DNA of 64,000 nucleotides from contig JBDLRH010000150.1 in the NCBI GenBank assembly GCA_039800165.1, forward strand, positions 1 through 64,000. Direction: 5' to 3'. This stretch comes from JBDLRH01 sp039800165. Lineage in GTDB: Bacteria; Pseudomonadota; Gammaproteobacteria; Burkholderiales; Burkholderiaceae_C. The notes beneath the pieces are model-generated. The model searched no databases, had not been told where the DNA came from, and saw nothing but the letters and a program-made list of their open reading frames with translations. This document shows positions 17,288 to 26,242 of the stretch, in pieces; position 1 is the stretch's first letter; each line of letters begins with the position of its first letter. The translations under genes were made by a program, and so were the position numbers.

Positions 17288-18489
17288 CACGGTGCAGGCA
17301 CGGCACACCAGCGCGCCAGGGCATTGATGCCACGGCGCGCACCGGCCACACCGTCGGCCGACAGGTAGTGCACCACCCGTTCACGCACATGGGCGATCAG
17401 CGCCGGATCGCTGTGGTCGGCCGACCAGTCCTCGCCGTCGGCGCTGGCGCCGGGTGCGCGCTGCGACACCGCCAGCCACTTGGCGCACCAGCTCAGCGAC
17501 CACAGCCACATCGCGCGGGCCAGCGGCACATGCCAGGGCCGCGCCGCATCCGCCAGCGCCGGGGGTACCGCGCGCTCCCACTCGGCGTAGGCATGGCACA
17601 GCGCGTCGTCGGACAGCACCGCGCAGACCTGCACATCCCAGGTGGTGGAGGTGTAGAGCGTGGCATGCGCCAGGTCCAGGCCCGGGTGGCTGTAGCGGCA
17701 CTTCTCCAGATCGACCAGCATCGCGCGGCCATCGGCGCGAATCACGAAGTTGCCCGGATGGCCGTCAAACGCAATCAGCGTACGCGGCGGGCGGGCCTCG
17801 GCCTGGCACAGCGAGCGCAAGGCCTGCAGTTCTTCGGCCACGGCCTGCAGCCCTGCGCTCGGCGCAGCCAGCACACCGTGGCCGGCCTGTGCACCCACCG
17901 TCAGCTGCACGGGTTGAGCCTGTTGCACCGTTTGCCCCAGCTGCGCCTGCACCTCCTGCAGCAAGTCGCGCAGCGGGTCGGCGGCGTGCAGCAGCGGTGC
18001 GGCCCCGCTGGCATCGGGCACCGGCAGGGCATGCAGCGACGCCAGGCTGTGCATGATGGCGCCCAGATCGTGCGGTAAGCGTGCCGCGCGGCCTTCGATC
18101 TCTTCGACCAGCAGCGCCCCGTGCGGCAAGGCGCTGCCCGCCGGCAGCTGCGCCAGCAGGCGCGGCACATGGCCACCCGGCGCCGCGCGCGCAAAGCAGG
18201 CGGCCTGATAGCGCAGGTTGTCAGCGGCCGCCAGACGCATCTGGCTTTGCTTGGGGATACGGGCCAGCACCCCGGTACCCGGCAGGCGCAGGTGCTGGTG
18301 TGCCAGCCCGCGGTCGCCCAGCGGCTCGATCGGCCAGCGCGCCCAGGCATCGGCAGCGATGCGGCGGCCGGCTGCGTCGTGCAGCGGCGGCGCGGCCTCG
18401 CACAGGGCTTGACGCAACGCATGGGGCAAGGCCTCGTGTCGCGCTGGCTGCGGGGCCTGGCTCCGCTGGGGGCCTGCCGGTGTGTCCAT
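17287..18489 (-). CDS. Aminoglycoside phosphotransferase (APH)-family kinase-like protein
   Basis: About 400 aa with a protein-kinase-like fold. The catalytic loop is FDGHPGNFVI (in place of HGDLHxxN), followed by the metal-binding VDLEKCRYSHPGLDLA in place of IDFE. The start MDTPAGP at 18489 avoids a spurious Arg-rich extension. Its stop overlaps the start of the glycosyltransferase fusion, suggesting they act on related molecules. Homologues are often annotated merely as phosphotransferases; it is unlikely to be a drug-resistance enzyme in this context. Confidence 0.75.
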   Translation of the reverse strand: MDTPAGPQRSQAPQPARHEALPHALRQALCEAAPPLHDAAGRRIAADAWARWPIEPLGDRGLAHQHLRLPGTGVLARIPKQSQMRLAAADNLRYQAACFARAAPGGHVPRLLAQLPAGSALPHGALLVEEIEGRAARLPHDLGAIMHSLASLHALPVPDASGAAPLLHAADPLRDLLQEVQAQLGQTVQQAQPVQLTVGAQAGHGVLAAPSAGLQAVAEELQALRSLCQAEARPPRTLIAFDGHPGNFVIRADGRAMLVDLEKCRYSHPGLDLAHATLYTSTTWDVQVCAVLSDDALCHAYAEWERAVPPALADAARPWHVPLARAMWLWSLSWCAKWLAVSQRAPGASADGEDWSADHSDPALIAHVRERVVHYLSADGVAGARRGINALARWCAVPAP

Positions 18490-18629
18490 GGCGCGCATTG
18501 TCGGCGGGCCGAGCGCGTTGCGCTCACGCCGCGCGGGGAACCATGGCCTAATCCGCGGGATCAAGTTTTGCGTATAGCCGTCGACCTTTGTTGCATCGGC
18601 CGGCCCGCAAGGCTGATGAGCACCACCGC

Positions 18630-20792
18630 ATGAACCTGAAAAAACTGCTTGTCCTGATCGCAGCGGCCGCTGCGGTGGCCGCTTTCTTTGCGCTGGACCT
18701 CGGCCGCTTCCTGAGCCTGGGCTACCTCAAGCAAAGCCAGGCGGCATTTGCCGCGCTGTACGCCGAACAGCCGGGCCTGGTGATTGGTGGCTACTTTGCG
18801 GCCTACGTGGCGGCCACGGCCCTGTCGCTGCCCGGCGCCGTGATCCTGACGCTGGCCGGCGGCGCCATCTTCGGCTTCGGGGTGGGCCTGCTGGTGGTGT
18901 CGTTCGCCTCCAGCCTGGGCGCCACGCTGGCCTTCCTGGCCGCGCGCTTCGTGCTGCGCGACAGCGTGCAGGCACGCTTTGGCCAGCGGCTCGCCGAGAT
19001 CGACCGCGGCGTGCAGAAGGACGGCGCGTTCTACCTGTTCACCCTGCGGCTGATCCCGGTGGTGCCCTTCTTCGTGATCAACCTGCTGATGGGCCTGACG
19101 CGCATGCGCGCCCTCACCTTCTACTGGGTCAGCCAGCTCGGCATGCTTGCAGGCACCGCCGTGTATGTGAACGCCGGCACGCAGATCGCGCAGATCGATT
19201 CGCTGCGCGGCATCCTGTCGCCCGGGCTGCTGGGCAGCTTTGTGCTGCTGGGGCTGTTCCCGCTGATCGCGCGCAAGGCGGTGGAAGCGGTGCAAAAGCG
19301 CAAGGTCTATGCGCGCTGGGCCACCGTGCGGCCGCGCCACTTCGACCGCAACCTGGTGGTGATCGGCGCAGGGGCGGGCGGCCTGGTCACGGCCTACATC
19401 GCTGCCGCGGTGAAGGCCAAGGTGACGCTGGTGGAAGCGCACAAGATGGGCGGCGACTGCCTGAACTACGGCTGCGTGCCCAGCAAGGCGCTGATCAAGA
19501 GCGCCAAGCTCGCGCACCAGATGCGTCATGCGTCGAAGTACGGCCTGAGCGACACAGCACCATCGTTCAGCTTCCGCGCGGTGATGCAGCGCATCCACGA
19601 CGTCATCCGCGCGATCGAGCCGCACGACAGCGTCGATCGCTACACCGGCCTGGGGGTGGAGGTGCTGCAGGGCTACGCCAAGATCGTCAACCCGTGGACG
19701 GTGGAGATCGCGCTGAATGACGGCGGCAAGCAGGTGCTGACCACCCGCAGCATCGTGATTGCCGCCGGCGCACGGCCCTTTGTGCCGCCGCTACCGGGCC
19801 TGAGCGAGGCGGGCTACGTCACCAGCGACACGCTGTGGGACACCTTCGCGAAGCTCGATGAAGTGCCCAGGCGCCTGGTGGTGCTGGGCGGCGGGCCGAT
19901 CGGCTGCGAGCTGACGCAGGCCTTTGCGCGGCTGGGATCGCAGGTCACGCAGGTGGAAATGGCGCCGCGCCTGATGCTGCGCGAAGACGAGGAGGTGTCC
20001 GCCCTGGTGCAGCAGGCGATGCAGGCCGACGGCGTGCGGGTGCTGACCGGGCACAAGGCGCTGCGCTGCGAGCGCGATGGTGATGCCAAGGTGCTGGTGG
20101 CCGAGGCTGCAGGCACCGAAGTGCGCATCGAGTTCGATGAGCTGATCTGCGCAGTGGGACGCGTGGCCCGCCTGCAGGGCTACGGCCTGGAGGACCTGGG
20201 CATCCCGACCCAGCGCACGGTGGAGACCAACGAATACCTGCAGACGATCTACCCCAACATCTACGCTGCGGGCGACGTGGCCGGGCCCTTCCAGTTCACC
20301 CACGTGGCGGCGCATCAGGCCTGGTACGCGGCGGTGAACGCGCTGTTTGGCGACTTCAAGAAGTTCAAGGCCGACTACTCGGTGATCCCCTGGGCCACCT
20401 TTGTCGACCCTGAGGTGGCGCGCGTGGGCCTGAACGAGCAGGAGGCGCGCGAGAAGGGCATCGCGTACGAGGTGACGAAGTACGGCATCGACGACCTCGA
20501 CCGCGCGATCGCCGACAGCGAGGCGCACGGCTTCGTCAAGGTGCTGACGGTGCCGGGCAAGGACCGCATCCTGGGCGTGACCATCGTCGGCACGCACGCC
20601 AGCGACCTGCTGGCCGAGTATGTGATGGCGATGAAGCACGGCCTGGGCCTCAACAAGCTGCTGGGCACCATCCACACCTACCCGACACTGGCCGAGGCCA
20701 ACAAGTACGCGGCTGGCGAATGGAAGCGCGCGCACCAGCCCCACGGCCTGTTGCGCTGGGTGAAGAAGTACCACGACCACAGGCGTGGATGA
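18630..20792 (+). CDS. Fusion of TVP38/TMEM64 membrane domain with a mercuric-reductase-like FAD disulfide oxidoreductase
   Basis: 720 aa. Residues 1 to about 225 form a TVP38/DedA-type membrane domain with several hydrophobic helices and the conserved LPGAVILTLAGGAIFGFGVG and RLIPVVPFFVINLLMG segments. From residue 240 a group I pyridine nucleotide-disulfide oxidoreductase follows. It has the FAD motif VIGAGAGG, the redox-active GGDCLNYGCVPSKALIK (Cys277 and Cys282), the NAD(P) motif VVLGGGPIG and the C-terminal HTYPTLAEA. It starts a plus-strand group divergent from the kinase gene. The electron acceptor is unknown; a membrane-linked metalloid or thiol substrate is plausible. Confidence 0.88.
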   Translation: MNLKKLLVLIAAAAAVAAFFALDLGRFLSLGYLKQSQAAFAALYAEQPGLVIGGYFAAYVAATALSLPGAVILTLAGGAIFGFGVGLLVVSFASSLGATLAFLAARFVLRDSVQARFGQRLAEIDRGVQKDGAFYLFTLRLIPVVPFFVINLLMGLTRMRALTFYWVSQLGMLAGTAVYVNAGTQIAQIDSLRGILSPGLLGSFVLLGLFPLIARKAVEAVQKRKVYARWATVRPRHFDRNLVVIGAGAGGLVTAYIAAAVKAKVTLVEAHKMGGDCLNYGCVPSKALIKSAKLAHQMRHASKYGLSDTAPSFSFRAVMQRIHDVIRAIEPHDSVDRYTGLGVEVLQGYAKIVNPWTVEIALNDGGKQVLTTRSIVIAAGARPFVPPLPGLSEAGYVTSDTLWDTFAKLDEVPRRLVVLGGGPIGCELTQAFARLGSQVTQVEMAPRLMLREDEEVSALVQQAMQADGVRVLTGHKALRCERDGDAKVLVAEAAGTEVRIEFDELICAVGRVARLQGYGLEDLGIPTQRTVETNEYLQTIYPNIYAAGDVAGPFQFTHVAAHQAWYAAVNALFGDFKKFKADYSVIPWATFVDPEVARVGLNEQEAREKGIAYEVTKYGIDDLDRAIADSEAHGFVKVLTVPGKDRILGVTIVGTHASDLLAEYVMAMKHGLGLNKLLGTIHTYPTLAEANKYAAGEWKRAHQPHGLLRWVKKYHDHRRG

Positions 20793-20810
20793 ATCAGGGA
20801 TGAACACACG

Positions 20811-21674
20811 ATGAGCAGGGACCCCACAACCAACGACTCACGACGGCGATGGCTGCGGCGCGGCGCAGCGCTGGGCCTGGCTGCGACGGCTGCAGCAAGC
20901 GGGCTGGGCGCCGCCACTGCATGGGCACAGACACCGGCGCTCGACCACAGCTACGCCGCCTGGGACGCGCTGCTGAAAAAGCATGTGCGCTGGCTGGCTG
21001 ACAACAAGCAGTCGCGCGTGGACTACAAGGGCTTTGCGGCCGACCGCGCGGCGCTGCAGAAGGTGCTGGCCGAGTGGTCGGCGGTGAGCGCGGCGCAGTT
21101 CGCAGGCTTCAGCCGCGAGCAGCAGATGGCGTTTCTGATCAACGCCTACAACGGCTTCACCATCGAGCTCATCCTCACCAAATACCCCAACCTCAAGTCG
21201 ATCAAGGACCTCGGCTCGCTGCTGCAGTCACCTTGGAAGAACAAGTTCTTCACGTTGTTGGGCGAGCGCCAGCATCTGGACTGGATCGAGCACGAGATGC
21301 TGCGGCCCAAATACGCCGAGCCGCGCATCCACGCGGCGGTGAACTGCGCGAGCATCGGCTGCCCGGCGCTGCGGCCCGAGGCCTTTGTGGCTGCGCGGCT
21401 GGATGCGCAGCTCGAAGACGGCATGCAGCGCTTCATGGCCGACCGCACCCGCAACCGCTACGCCGACGGCAAGGCGCAGGTCAACATGATCTTCAAGTGG
21501 TTCCGCGAGGACTTCGAGAAAGGCCACCGCGGCTGGAGCCGCCTCGAAGACATGCTGGCACGCTATGCCGAGCAGCTGGCCGACGCGCCGGCCGACCGCG
21601 ACAAGCTGAGGTCCAAGAATGTGGCGATCAGCCATCTGGATTACGACTGGTCTCTCAACGATCTGGGCCGCTGA
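20811..21674 (+). CDS. DUF547 domain protein with Tat-like signal
   Basis: 287 aa. The N-terminus SRRRWLRRGAALGLAATAAAS...AWAQ looks like a twin-arginine or Arg-rich signal peptide, so the protein is probably periplasmic. The DUF547 core reads FLINAYNGFTIELIL, then HAAVNCASIGCPALR, with conserved His and two Cys. Its fold is thiol-protease/transglutaminase-like but function is unproven. It lies 18 bases after the TVP38-oxidoreductase fusion and overlaps the next gene by 56 bases. DUF547 genes commonly accompany such oxidoreductases and the TIGR04282/TIGR04283 transferases. Confidence 0.85.
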   Translation: MSRDPTTNDSRRRWLRRGAALGLAATAAASGLGAATAWAQTPALDHSYAAWDALLKKHVRWLADNKQSRVDYKGFAADRAALQKVLAEWSAVSAAQFAGFSREQQMAFLINAYNGFTIELILTKYPNLKSIKDLGSLLQSPWKNKFFTLLGERQHLDWIEHEMLRPKYAEPRIHAAVNCASIGCPALRPEAFVAARLDAQLEDGMQRFMADRTRNRYADGKAQVNMIFKWFREDFEKGHRGWSRLEDMLARYAEQLADAPADRDKLRSKNVAISHLDYDWSLNDLGR

Positions 21675-22416
21675 GGCGCTTGCGCAGGCCACCTCGCCGA
21701 GCCGGGTTGCTGCACCCACCGCGGCAACCGCACCGGCCGTCCCCGCGTTCTCTGCGGTGGCCCCCGGCGCCGCGGTGCCGGGCTGGCGCGCCGTGGGCCT
21801 GCCCAAGGGCAAGGCGCCAATGACCCGCATCGACACCGTGGCCGACGCCGACCCCGCTGCCAGCCCCGCGCGCACCGTGCTGCGGCTGCAGACGGACGCG
21901 TCCTACGGCAACTGGGTGTTCGACCATGCGCCTTGGGCGCCGCCGCGCAGCGCCGGGCTGCAGTGGCACTGGCGGCTGCAGCAGCCGCTGCCGGGCGCCG
22001 ACCTGCGCCGCAAGGACCGCGATGACGCCGCACTCAAGGTCTGCGTGATGTTCGATCACCCGATCGAGCGGGTGCCCTTCTGGGAGCGCAACCTGCTGCG
22101 GCTGGCGCGCGCGGTCAGCGGCGAGCCGCTGCCGGCGGCCACGGTGTGCTACGTCTGGGACGCCACCCTGGCGCGCGACACCGCGCTGCCCAACGCCCAT
22201 TCGCCGCGGGTGCGCTACCTGGTGCTGCGCGGCAACGAGGCCGCCCCCGGCACCTGGCAGTCAGAGCAACGCCCGATCTGGGCCGATTTCCTGCGGCTTT
22301 TTGGCGACGAAAGCGATCGGGTACCGGCGATCATCGGCCTGGCCGTCGGAGCGGACAGCGACAATGCACTCGGCCGCAGCCTCGCCTTCGTGGGCGACAT
22401 CCGATGGGCCCCCTGA
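21619..22416 (+). CDS. DUF3047 domain protein, exported
   Basis: 265 aa with signal peptide MWRSAIWITTGLSTIWAAEALAQA. The mature domain contains TDASYGNWVF, LQWHWRLQQPLPGADLRRKDRDDAALKVCVMFD and a late FIGDIRW-like end (FVGDIRWAP), typical of DUF3047. The ATG at 21619 overlaps the DUF547 gene in another frame. No function is established for the family. Its tight coupling to DUF547 upstream and ATP-grasp downstream suggests one operon. Confidence 0.8.
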   Translation: MWRSAIWITTGLSTIWAAEALAQATSPSRVAAPTAATAPAVPAFSAVAPGAAVPGWRAVGLPKGKAPMTRIDTVADADPAASPARTVLRLQTDASYGNWVFDHAPWAPPRSAGLQWHWRLQQPLPGADLRRKDRDDAALKVCVMFDHPIERVPFWERNLLRLARAVSGEPLPAATVCYVWDATLARDTALPNAHSPRVRYLVLRGNEAAPGTWQSEQRPIWADFLRLFGDESDRVPAIIGLAVGADSDNALGRSLAFVGDIRWAP

Positions 22417-23828
22417 TGCGTAGTACTTTCATGCCCACCGCCGATCTTGCCCGCCCGCCGCGAAGCCTGGTGCTGTTCAACCACGACTTCGACCGCATCG
22501 CGTTCGACCGGCTTTCGCAGCGCTGGCCCCACATCAGCGCGGGCTTCGACCTGTTCAGCTTTCCGAGCAATGCGCGCCTGGCGTGGTTCGACATGGCGCG
22601 CTTCACTGCGCTGGCCGCCAGCCGCGCGCGGCGCCTGGGCGTGCGTGCGGTGCTCTCCAACCAGGAGCAGTTCGGCGCACTGTGCGCGGCATTGGTGGCC
22701 GAGAAGCTGGGCCTGCCCGGCACGCCGGTGGCTGCGGTGCTGGCCTGCCAGCACAAGCTGCATGCGCGCGAGGTGCTGCAACGCGTTGCCCCCGAAGCCA
22801 ACATTGCGTTCGCGCGGCTCGATGCCCGCTACGGCGAAGACGTGCCCCAGGGCCTGCAGTACCCGCTGTTCGTCAAGCCGGTGAAGGCCGCGTTCTCGGT
22901 GCTGGCGCGCACCGCGCACAGCCGCAGCGAGCTGCAAGCCCACACCCGCTTCGGCGCGTGGGAGCTGTGGGTCATCCGCCATCTGGTCGAGCCCTTCGAG
23001 CGCGTGGTGCGCGAGCGGCTGCCGCAGGCCGGCAGCGCGCACAGCATGATGGTCGAGCAGCCGGTGAACGCACCGCAGTACAACCTGGACGGCTACGTCT
23101 TCAACGGCGAGCTGCGCACCCTGGGCGTGGTGGATGCGGTGATGTACCCCGGCACCCAGGCCTTCATGCGCTTTGAGTACCCAAGCCGCCTTCATGCATC
23201 GGTGCAGCAGCGCGCGGCCGATGTGGCGCGGCGCTTCCTGCAGGCGGTTGGCTTCACCCACGGCCTGTTCAACATGGAGTTCTTCCACGACCCGGTCACC
23301 GACAAGATCTCGGTGATCGAGTTCAACCCGCGCATGGCCTCGCAGTTCTCCGACCTGTACGCCCGCGTGGACGGCATCGACCTGCATGCCATCGCCATGG
23401 CGCTGGCGCACGGCGAAGACCCGGCCACGCTGCCGCGCACAGAGCCAAGCGCGCAGGTGGCTGCCAGCTTCGTCTATCGCCAGTTCGATGCATCGCGCTC
23501 GGCCGACCAGCCCTCAGGCATGCGCCGCCGCGCGCTGCGCGAGTGCTTTCCTGATGCGATGCTGCTGTCCTTTCCCAAGGCGGCCGGCTCGATTGCACGC
23601 GACCTCAAGTGGCTGGGCAGCTACCGCTACGGCATCCTGCACCTGGGTGGCCACAGCGCGGCCGACCTGCGTCGCCGCTGCGAGGTGGCCAGCAGCCTGC
23701 TGGGTTGGCCTGCGCCGTACGCAGAGCATCACGCCGAGGTGTCGCAGCGCCAGCGCACGCCCAGCCTGCGCACCGAGCTCGACGTCGCCAGCGCCTGGCA
23801 GCCGGCACCCGACCCGGCGCGGCCCTGA
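22416..23828 (+). CDS. ATP-grasp domain protein
   Basis: About 470 aa. It resembles carbamoyl-phosphate-synthase/D-Ala ligase-type ATP-grasp enzymes: YPLFVKPVKAAFSVLA (ATP-binding Lys), an acidic metal site in NMEFFHDP and VIEFNPRMASQFSDLY (the E-F-N-P-R motif). ATP-grasp enzymes ligate a carboxylate to an amine or thiol nucleophile; the substrates here are unknown. The ATG at 22416 shares its A with the preceding TGA; ATGs at 22404 and 22431 are alternatives. It is part of the plus-strand run from 18630. Confidence 0.85.
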   Translation: MRSTFMPTADLARPPRSLVLFNHDFDRIAFDRLSQRWPHISAGFDLFSFPSNARLAWFDMARFTALAASRARRLGVRAVLSNQEQFGALCAALVAEKLGLPGTPVAAVLACQHKLHAREVLQRVAPEANIAFARLDARYGEDVPQGLQYPLFVKPVKAAFSVLARTAHSRSELQAHTRFGAWELWVIRHLVEPFERVVRERLPQAGSAHSMMVEQPVNAPQYNLDGYVFNGELRTLGVVDAVMYPGTQAFMRFEYPSRLHASVQQRAADVARRFLQAVGFTHGLFNMEFFHDPVTDKISVIEFNPRMASQFSDLYARVDGIDLHAIAMALAHGEDPATLPRTEPSAQVAASFVYRQFDASRSADQPSGMRRRALRECFPDAMLLSFPKAAGSIARDLKWLGSYRYGILHLGGHSAADLRRRCEVASSLLGWPAPYAEHHAEVSQRQRTPSLRTELDVASAWQPAPDPARP

Positions 23829-23840
23829 TTTCTTTGCCCC

Positions 23841-24488
23841 ATGAAGCTCACACCGAATTCACGCGAAGCCAGCACACCGCGGCCGCGTCGCCTGCTGCGC
23901 CATCTGCCCAACCTGGTGCTGGCCGGCATCGCCGCAGCGATGCTGCTGTCGGGCTGCGGCGCGATGCTGGCGCAAAACCCGTCCAGCACCCTCAAGCCGG
24001 TGAACGCCGTCAGCGCCGAACCCGAGCAACGCCTCATGCTCAAGGGCGCCGACGTGGTGGCCTACTTCACCCAGGGCCGCTACGCGCAGGGCTCGCCGCA
24101 GTTCCGCAGCACTTTTGAAGGCGTGGACTTCCGCTTCGCCAGCGCCGGGCACAAGGCGCTGTTCGACCAGAACCCGCGCAAGTACCTGCCGCAGTACGGC
24201 GGCTACTGCGCCAACGGCATCGTCTACGGCATCCCGTGGGGCGGTGATGCCGACGCGTGGAAGATGATCGACGGCAAGCTCTACATCTTCGGCGGCCGCG
24301 CGTCGCAGGAGGCGTTCGAGGTGGATGCACGCGCCAACATCGCCCTGGCCGACCGCTACTGGAAGGACGAGGTGCAGGGCAGCAACAGCTTCATCCAGCG
24401 CGCCAAGCGCCTGACCTTCAAGGTGCCGCACTACAAGAGCGGCGACGAACTCGCCCGCCTGGTCGCCGAGACCAAGGCGCGCAAGTGA
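23841..24488 (+). CDS. YHS-domain lipoprotein
   Basis: 215 aa. A basic N-terminus and hydrophobic stretch end in a lipobox (MLLSGCG), so it is predicted to be a lipoprotein. The YHS-like domain runs from about residue 65: LKGADVVAYF, FRFASAGHKALFDQNPRKYLPQYGGYCANGI. YHS domains are small, metal-linked modules found near metal transporters and oxidases. It lies 12 bases after the ATP-grasp gene and converges on the phnE-like gene. Confidence 0.85.
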   Translation: MKLTPNSREASTPRPRRLLRHLPNLVLAGIAAAMLLSGCGAMLAQNPSSTLKPVNAVSAEPEQRLMLKGADVVAYFTQGRYAQGSPQFRSTFEGVDFRFASAGHKALFDQNPRKYLPQYGGYCANGIVYGIPWGGDADAWKMIDGKLYIFGGRASQEAFEVDARANIALADRYWKDEVQGSNSFIQRAKRLTFKVPHYKSGDELARLVAETKARK

Positions 24489-24513
24489 CGCGGCGCCAGC
24501 GGCTCCAGCGGCG

Positions 24514-25368
24514 CTAGCGCGTCAGCCGGTGCCGCGCCACATGGCTGAGCACATCGACCAGCGCCACCATCAGCAGCATCGCGCCCAGGATGGATGCGGT
24601 CTTGCTCATCTGGAACAGGCCCATGTGGAAGGCCAGCAGCTGCCCCAGGCCGCCCGCGCCCACCACGCCCAGCACTGCAGCGGCGCGGATGTTGTTTTCC
24701 CAGCGGTACAGCGTGTAGCTCAGCAGCTGTGGCAGCACCTGCGGCAGCGTGGCGTACAGGAACACCCGGCCACTGCCCACGCCCTGCGCGCGCAATGCGG
24801 CGCCCGGGCCAGGCGGCACGTTTTCGATGGCTTCGGCAAACAGGCGGCCCAGCACGCCCGCGGTGTGCAGCGCCAGCGCCAGCGTGCCGGCAAACGGGCC
24901 CAGGCCAGCCGAGATCAGCAGCAGCGCGGCCCACACCAGCTCGGGCACCGAGCGCAGCGCATTGAGCAGCAGCCGCGTGGGCGCCCGGCCGTAGGCCGGA
25001 TCGCCTTCGTGGGTGCGGCTGGCAGGCAAGGCCAGCGCCAGCCCGAGTGCAGCGGCCAGCGCGGTGCCCAGCACCGACATCGCCAGCGTCTCCCAGGCAC
25101 CCACCAGCAGCTTTGACGTGAACGCAGGCGACAGGTCGGGCGGGAAGAACTCGCCGATGAAGCGGCCCATGCTGTTCGCTGCCTCGGCCGAGAAGAACTG
25201 CCGCCACTGCAGGTCCAGGCTCCAGAAGCTCAAGACCACCAGCACCATCAGGCCGGCGGTGAACCAGCAGGCCTTGCAGCGCGCATCGAACAGGCGCGCC
25301 GGCAACCGGTACGGCGGGTTGGCCGCGGCGCGCGCAGGGGACACCGGGGGCGTGGCGGGCCGGGTCAT
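24514..25368 (-). CDS. PhnE-type ABC transporter permease 2 (candidate selenium oxyanion importer)
   Basis: Membrane permease of about 284 aa. Six hydrophobic segments are visible. The EAA-type loop is ENVPPGPGAALRAQGVGSGRVFLYATLPQVLPQLLSYTLYRWENNIRAAAVLGVVGAGGLGQ, typical of PhnE. The ATG at 25368 overlaps the stop of the first permease gene (ATGA). The family imports phosphonate, phosphite or phosphate. No C-P lyase or phosphonatase gene is present, and the operon is divergent from egtD and the sen genes. A selenium oxyanion substrate is therefore inferred. Confidence 0.85.
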   Translation of the reverse strand: MTRPATPPVSPARAAANPPYRLPARLFDARCKACWFTAGLMVLVVLSFWSLDLQWRQFFSAEAANSMGRFIGEFFPPDLSPAFTSKLLVGAWETLAMSVLGTALAAALGLALALPASRTHEGDPAYGRAPTRLLLNALRSVPELVWAALLLISAGLGPFAGTLALALHTAGVLGRLFAEAIENVPPGPGAALRAQGVGSGRVFLYATLPQVLPQLLSYTLYRWENNIRAAAVLGVVGAGGLGQLLAFHMGLFQMSKTASILGAMLLMVALVDVLSHVARHRLTR

Positions 25369-26210
25369 GACAGGCTCCTGCGCAGCCAGGCGCTCACCCG
25401 GTCGGCCAGCGCCACCAGCGCCACGAACACCAGCAGCATGGTGGCCACCTCGCCACCGTTGAACATCTTCATCGAGTTGTCGAGCTGCTGGCCCAGGCCC
25501 CCCGCCCCGACAAAGCCCAGCACCACCGAAGAGCGGATCGCGCATTCCCAGCGATACACCGTGTACGAGGTGAGCTCTGCCGCGTTGGTGGGCAGCAGCC
25601 CGTAGAAGAAGGCCTGCAGCCGGCCGCTGCCGTTGCGCAGCAGCGTCTGCGTCGGATGCGTCTCGCCGCTTTCCAGGATCTCGCCGTACACCTTGCCCAG
25701 CATGCCGCCATAGGTGAGCGCAATGGCCAGCACGCCGGCGGTGGGACCCAGGCCGACCACACGCACGAACACCAGCGCCCACACCAGCTCGGGGATGGAG
25801 CGCAGCACGATCAGCAGCCAGCGCACCGCCTGGCGCACGACGAACGGCAGCGCCGCCATGCGGCCACTGAGCGCCGAGACCGACAGCACGCGGGTGGACA
25901 GCAAGGTGAGCGGAATCGCAATCACCAGCGCGAGCGTGACGCCGGCGGTGGCGGTGGCCACCGTGCGCCAGGTCTCCCTGGCCACCATCGACAGGAATTC
26001 ACCCGAGAGCGCCAGCGGCAGGAAGCTGCCGAGGAACTGCGCGGTGACCTTCAGGTTGTCGCGCTCCAGCAGCACCCAGGGCTTGAACTCGGTGGCCACA
26101 CCCAGCGGCCACAACAGCACCAGCGCCAGGCTGATCCAGAACAGGCGCGGCAGCCAGGCTGGATCGCGCTCGGGCGCGCGCAGGGTGGACGGGGGCAGGA
26201 CGGCAGACAT
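25365..26210 (-). CDS. PhnE-type ABC transporter permease 1 (candidate selenium oxyanion importer)
   Basis: 281 aa. It pairs with the second PhnE-like permease. The N-terminal helix LFWISLALVLLWPLGVATEF is followed by further transmembrane segments and the EAA loop ILESGETHPTQTLLRNGSGRLQAFFYGLLPTNAAELTSYTVYRWECAIRSSVVLGFVGAGGLGQQ. Two permease genes in tandem are typical of PhnCDE1E2 systems. The stop overlaps the start of the next permease. Its substrate is inferred from context, as for the other members of this operon. Confidence 0.85.
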   Translation of the reverse strand: MSAVLPPSTLRAPERDPAWLPRLFWISLALVLLWPLGVATEFKPWVLLERDNLKVTAQFLGSFLPLALSGEFLSMVARETWRTVATATAGVTLALVIAIPLTLLSTRVLSVSALSGRMAALPFVVRQAVRWLLIVLRSIPELVWALVFVRVVGLGPTAGVLAIALTYGGMLGKVYGEILESGETHPTQTLLRNGSGRLQAFFYGLLPTNAAELTSYTVYRWECAIRSSVVLGFVGAGGLGQQLDNSMKMFNGGEVATMLLVFVALVALADRVSAWLRRSLS

Positions 26211-26242
26211 GGCAGATGCAGCGTGCAGGCAACGGGCCGGTG

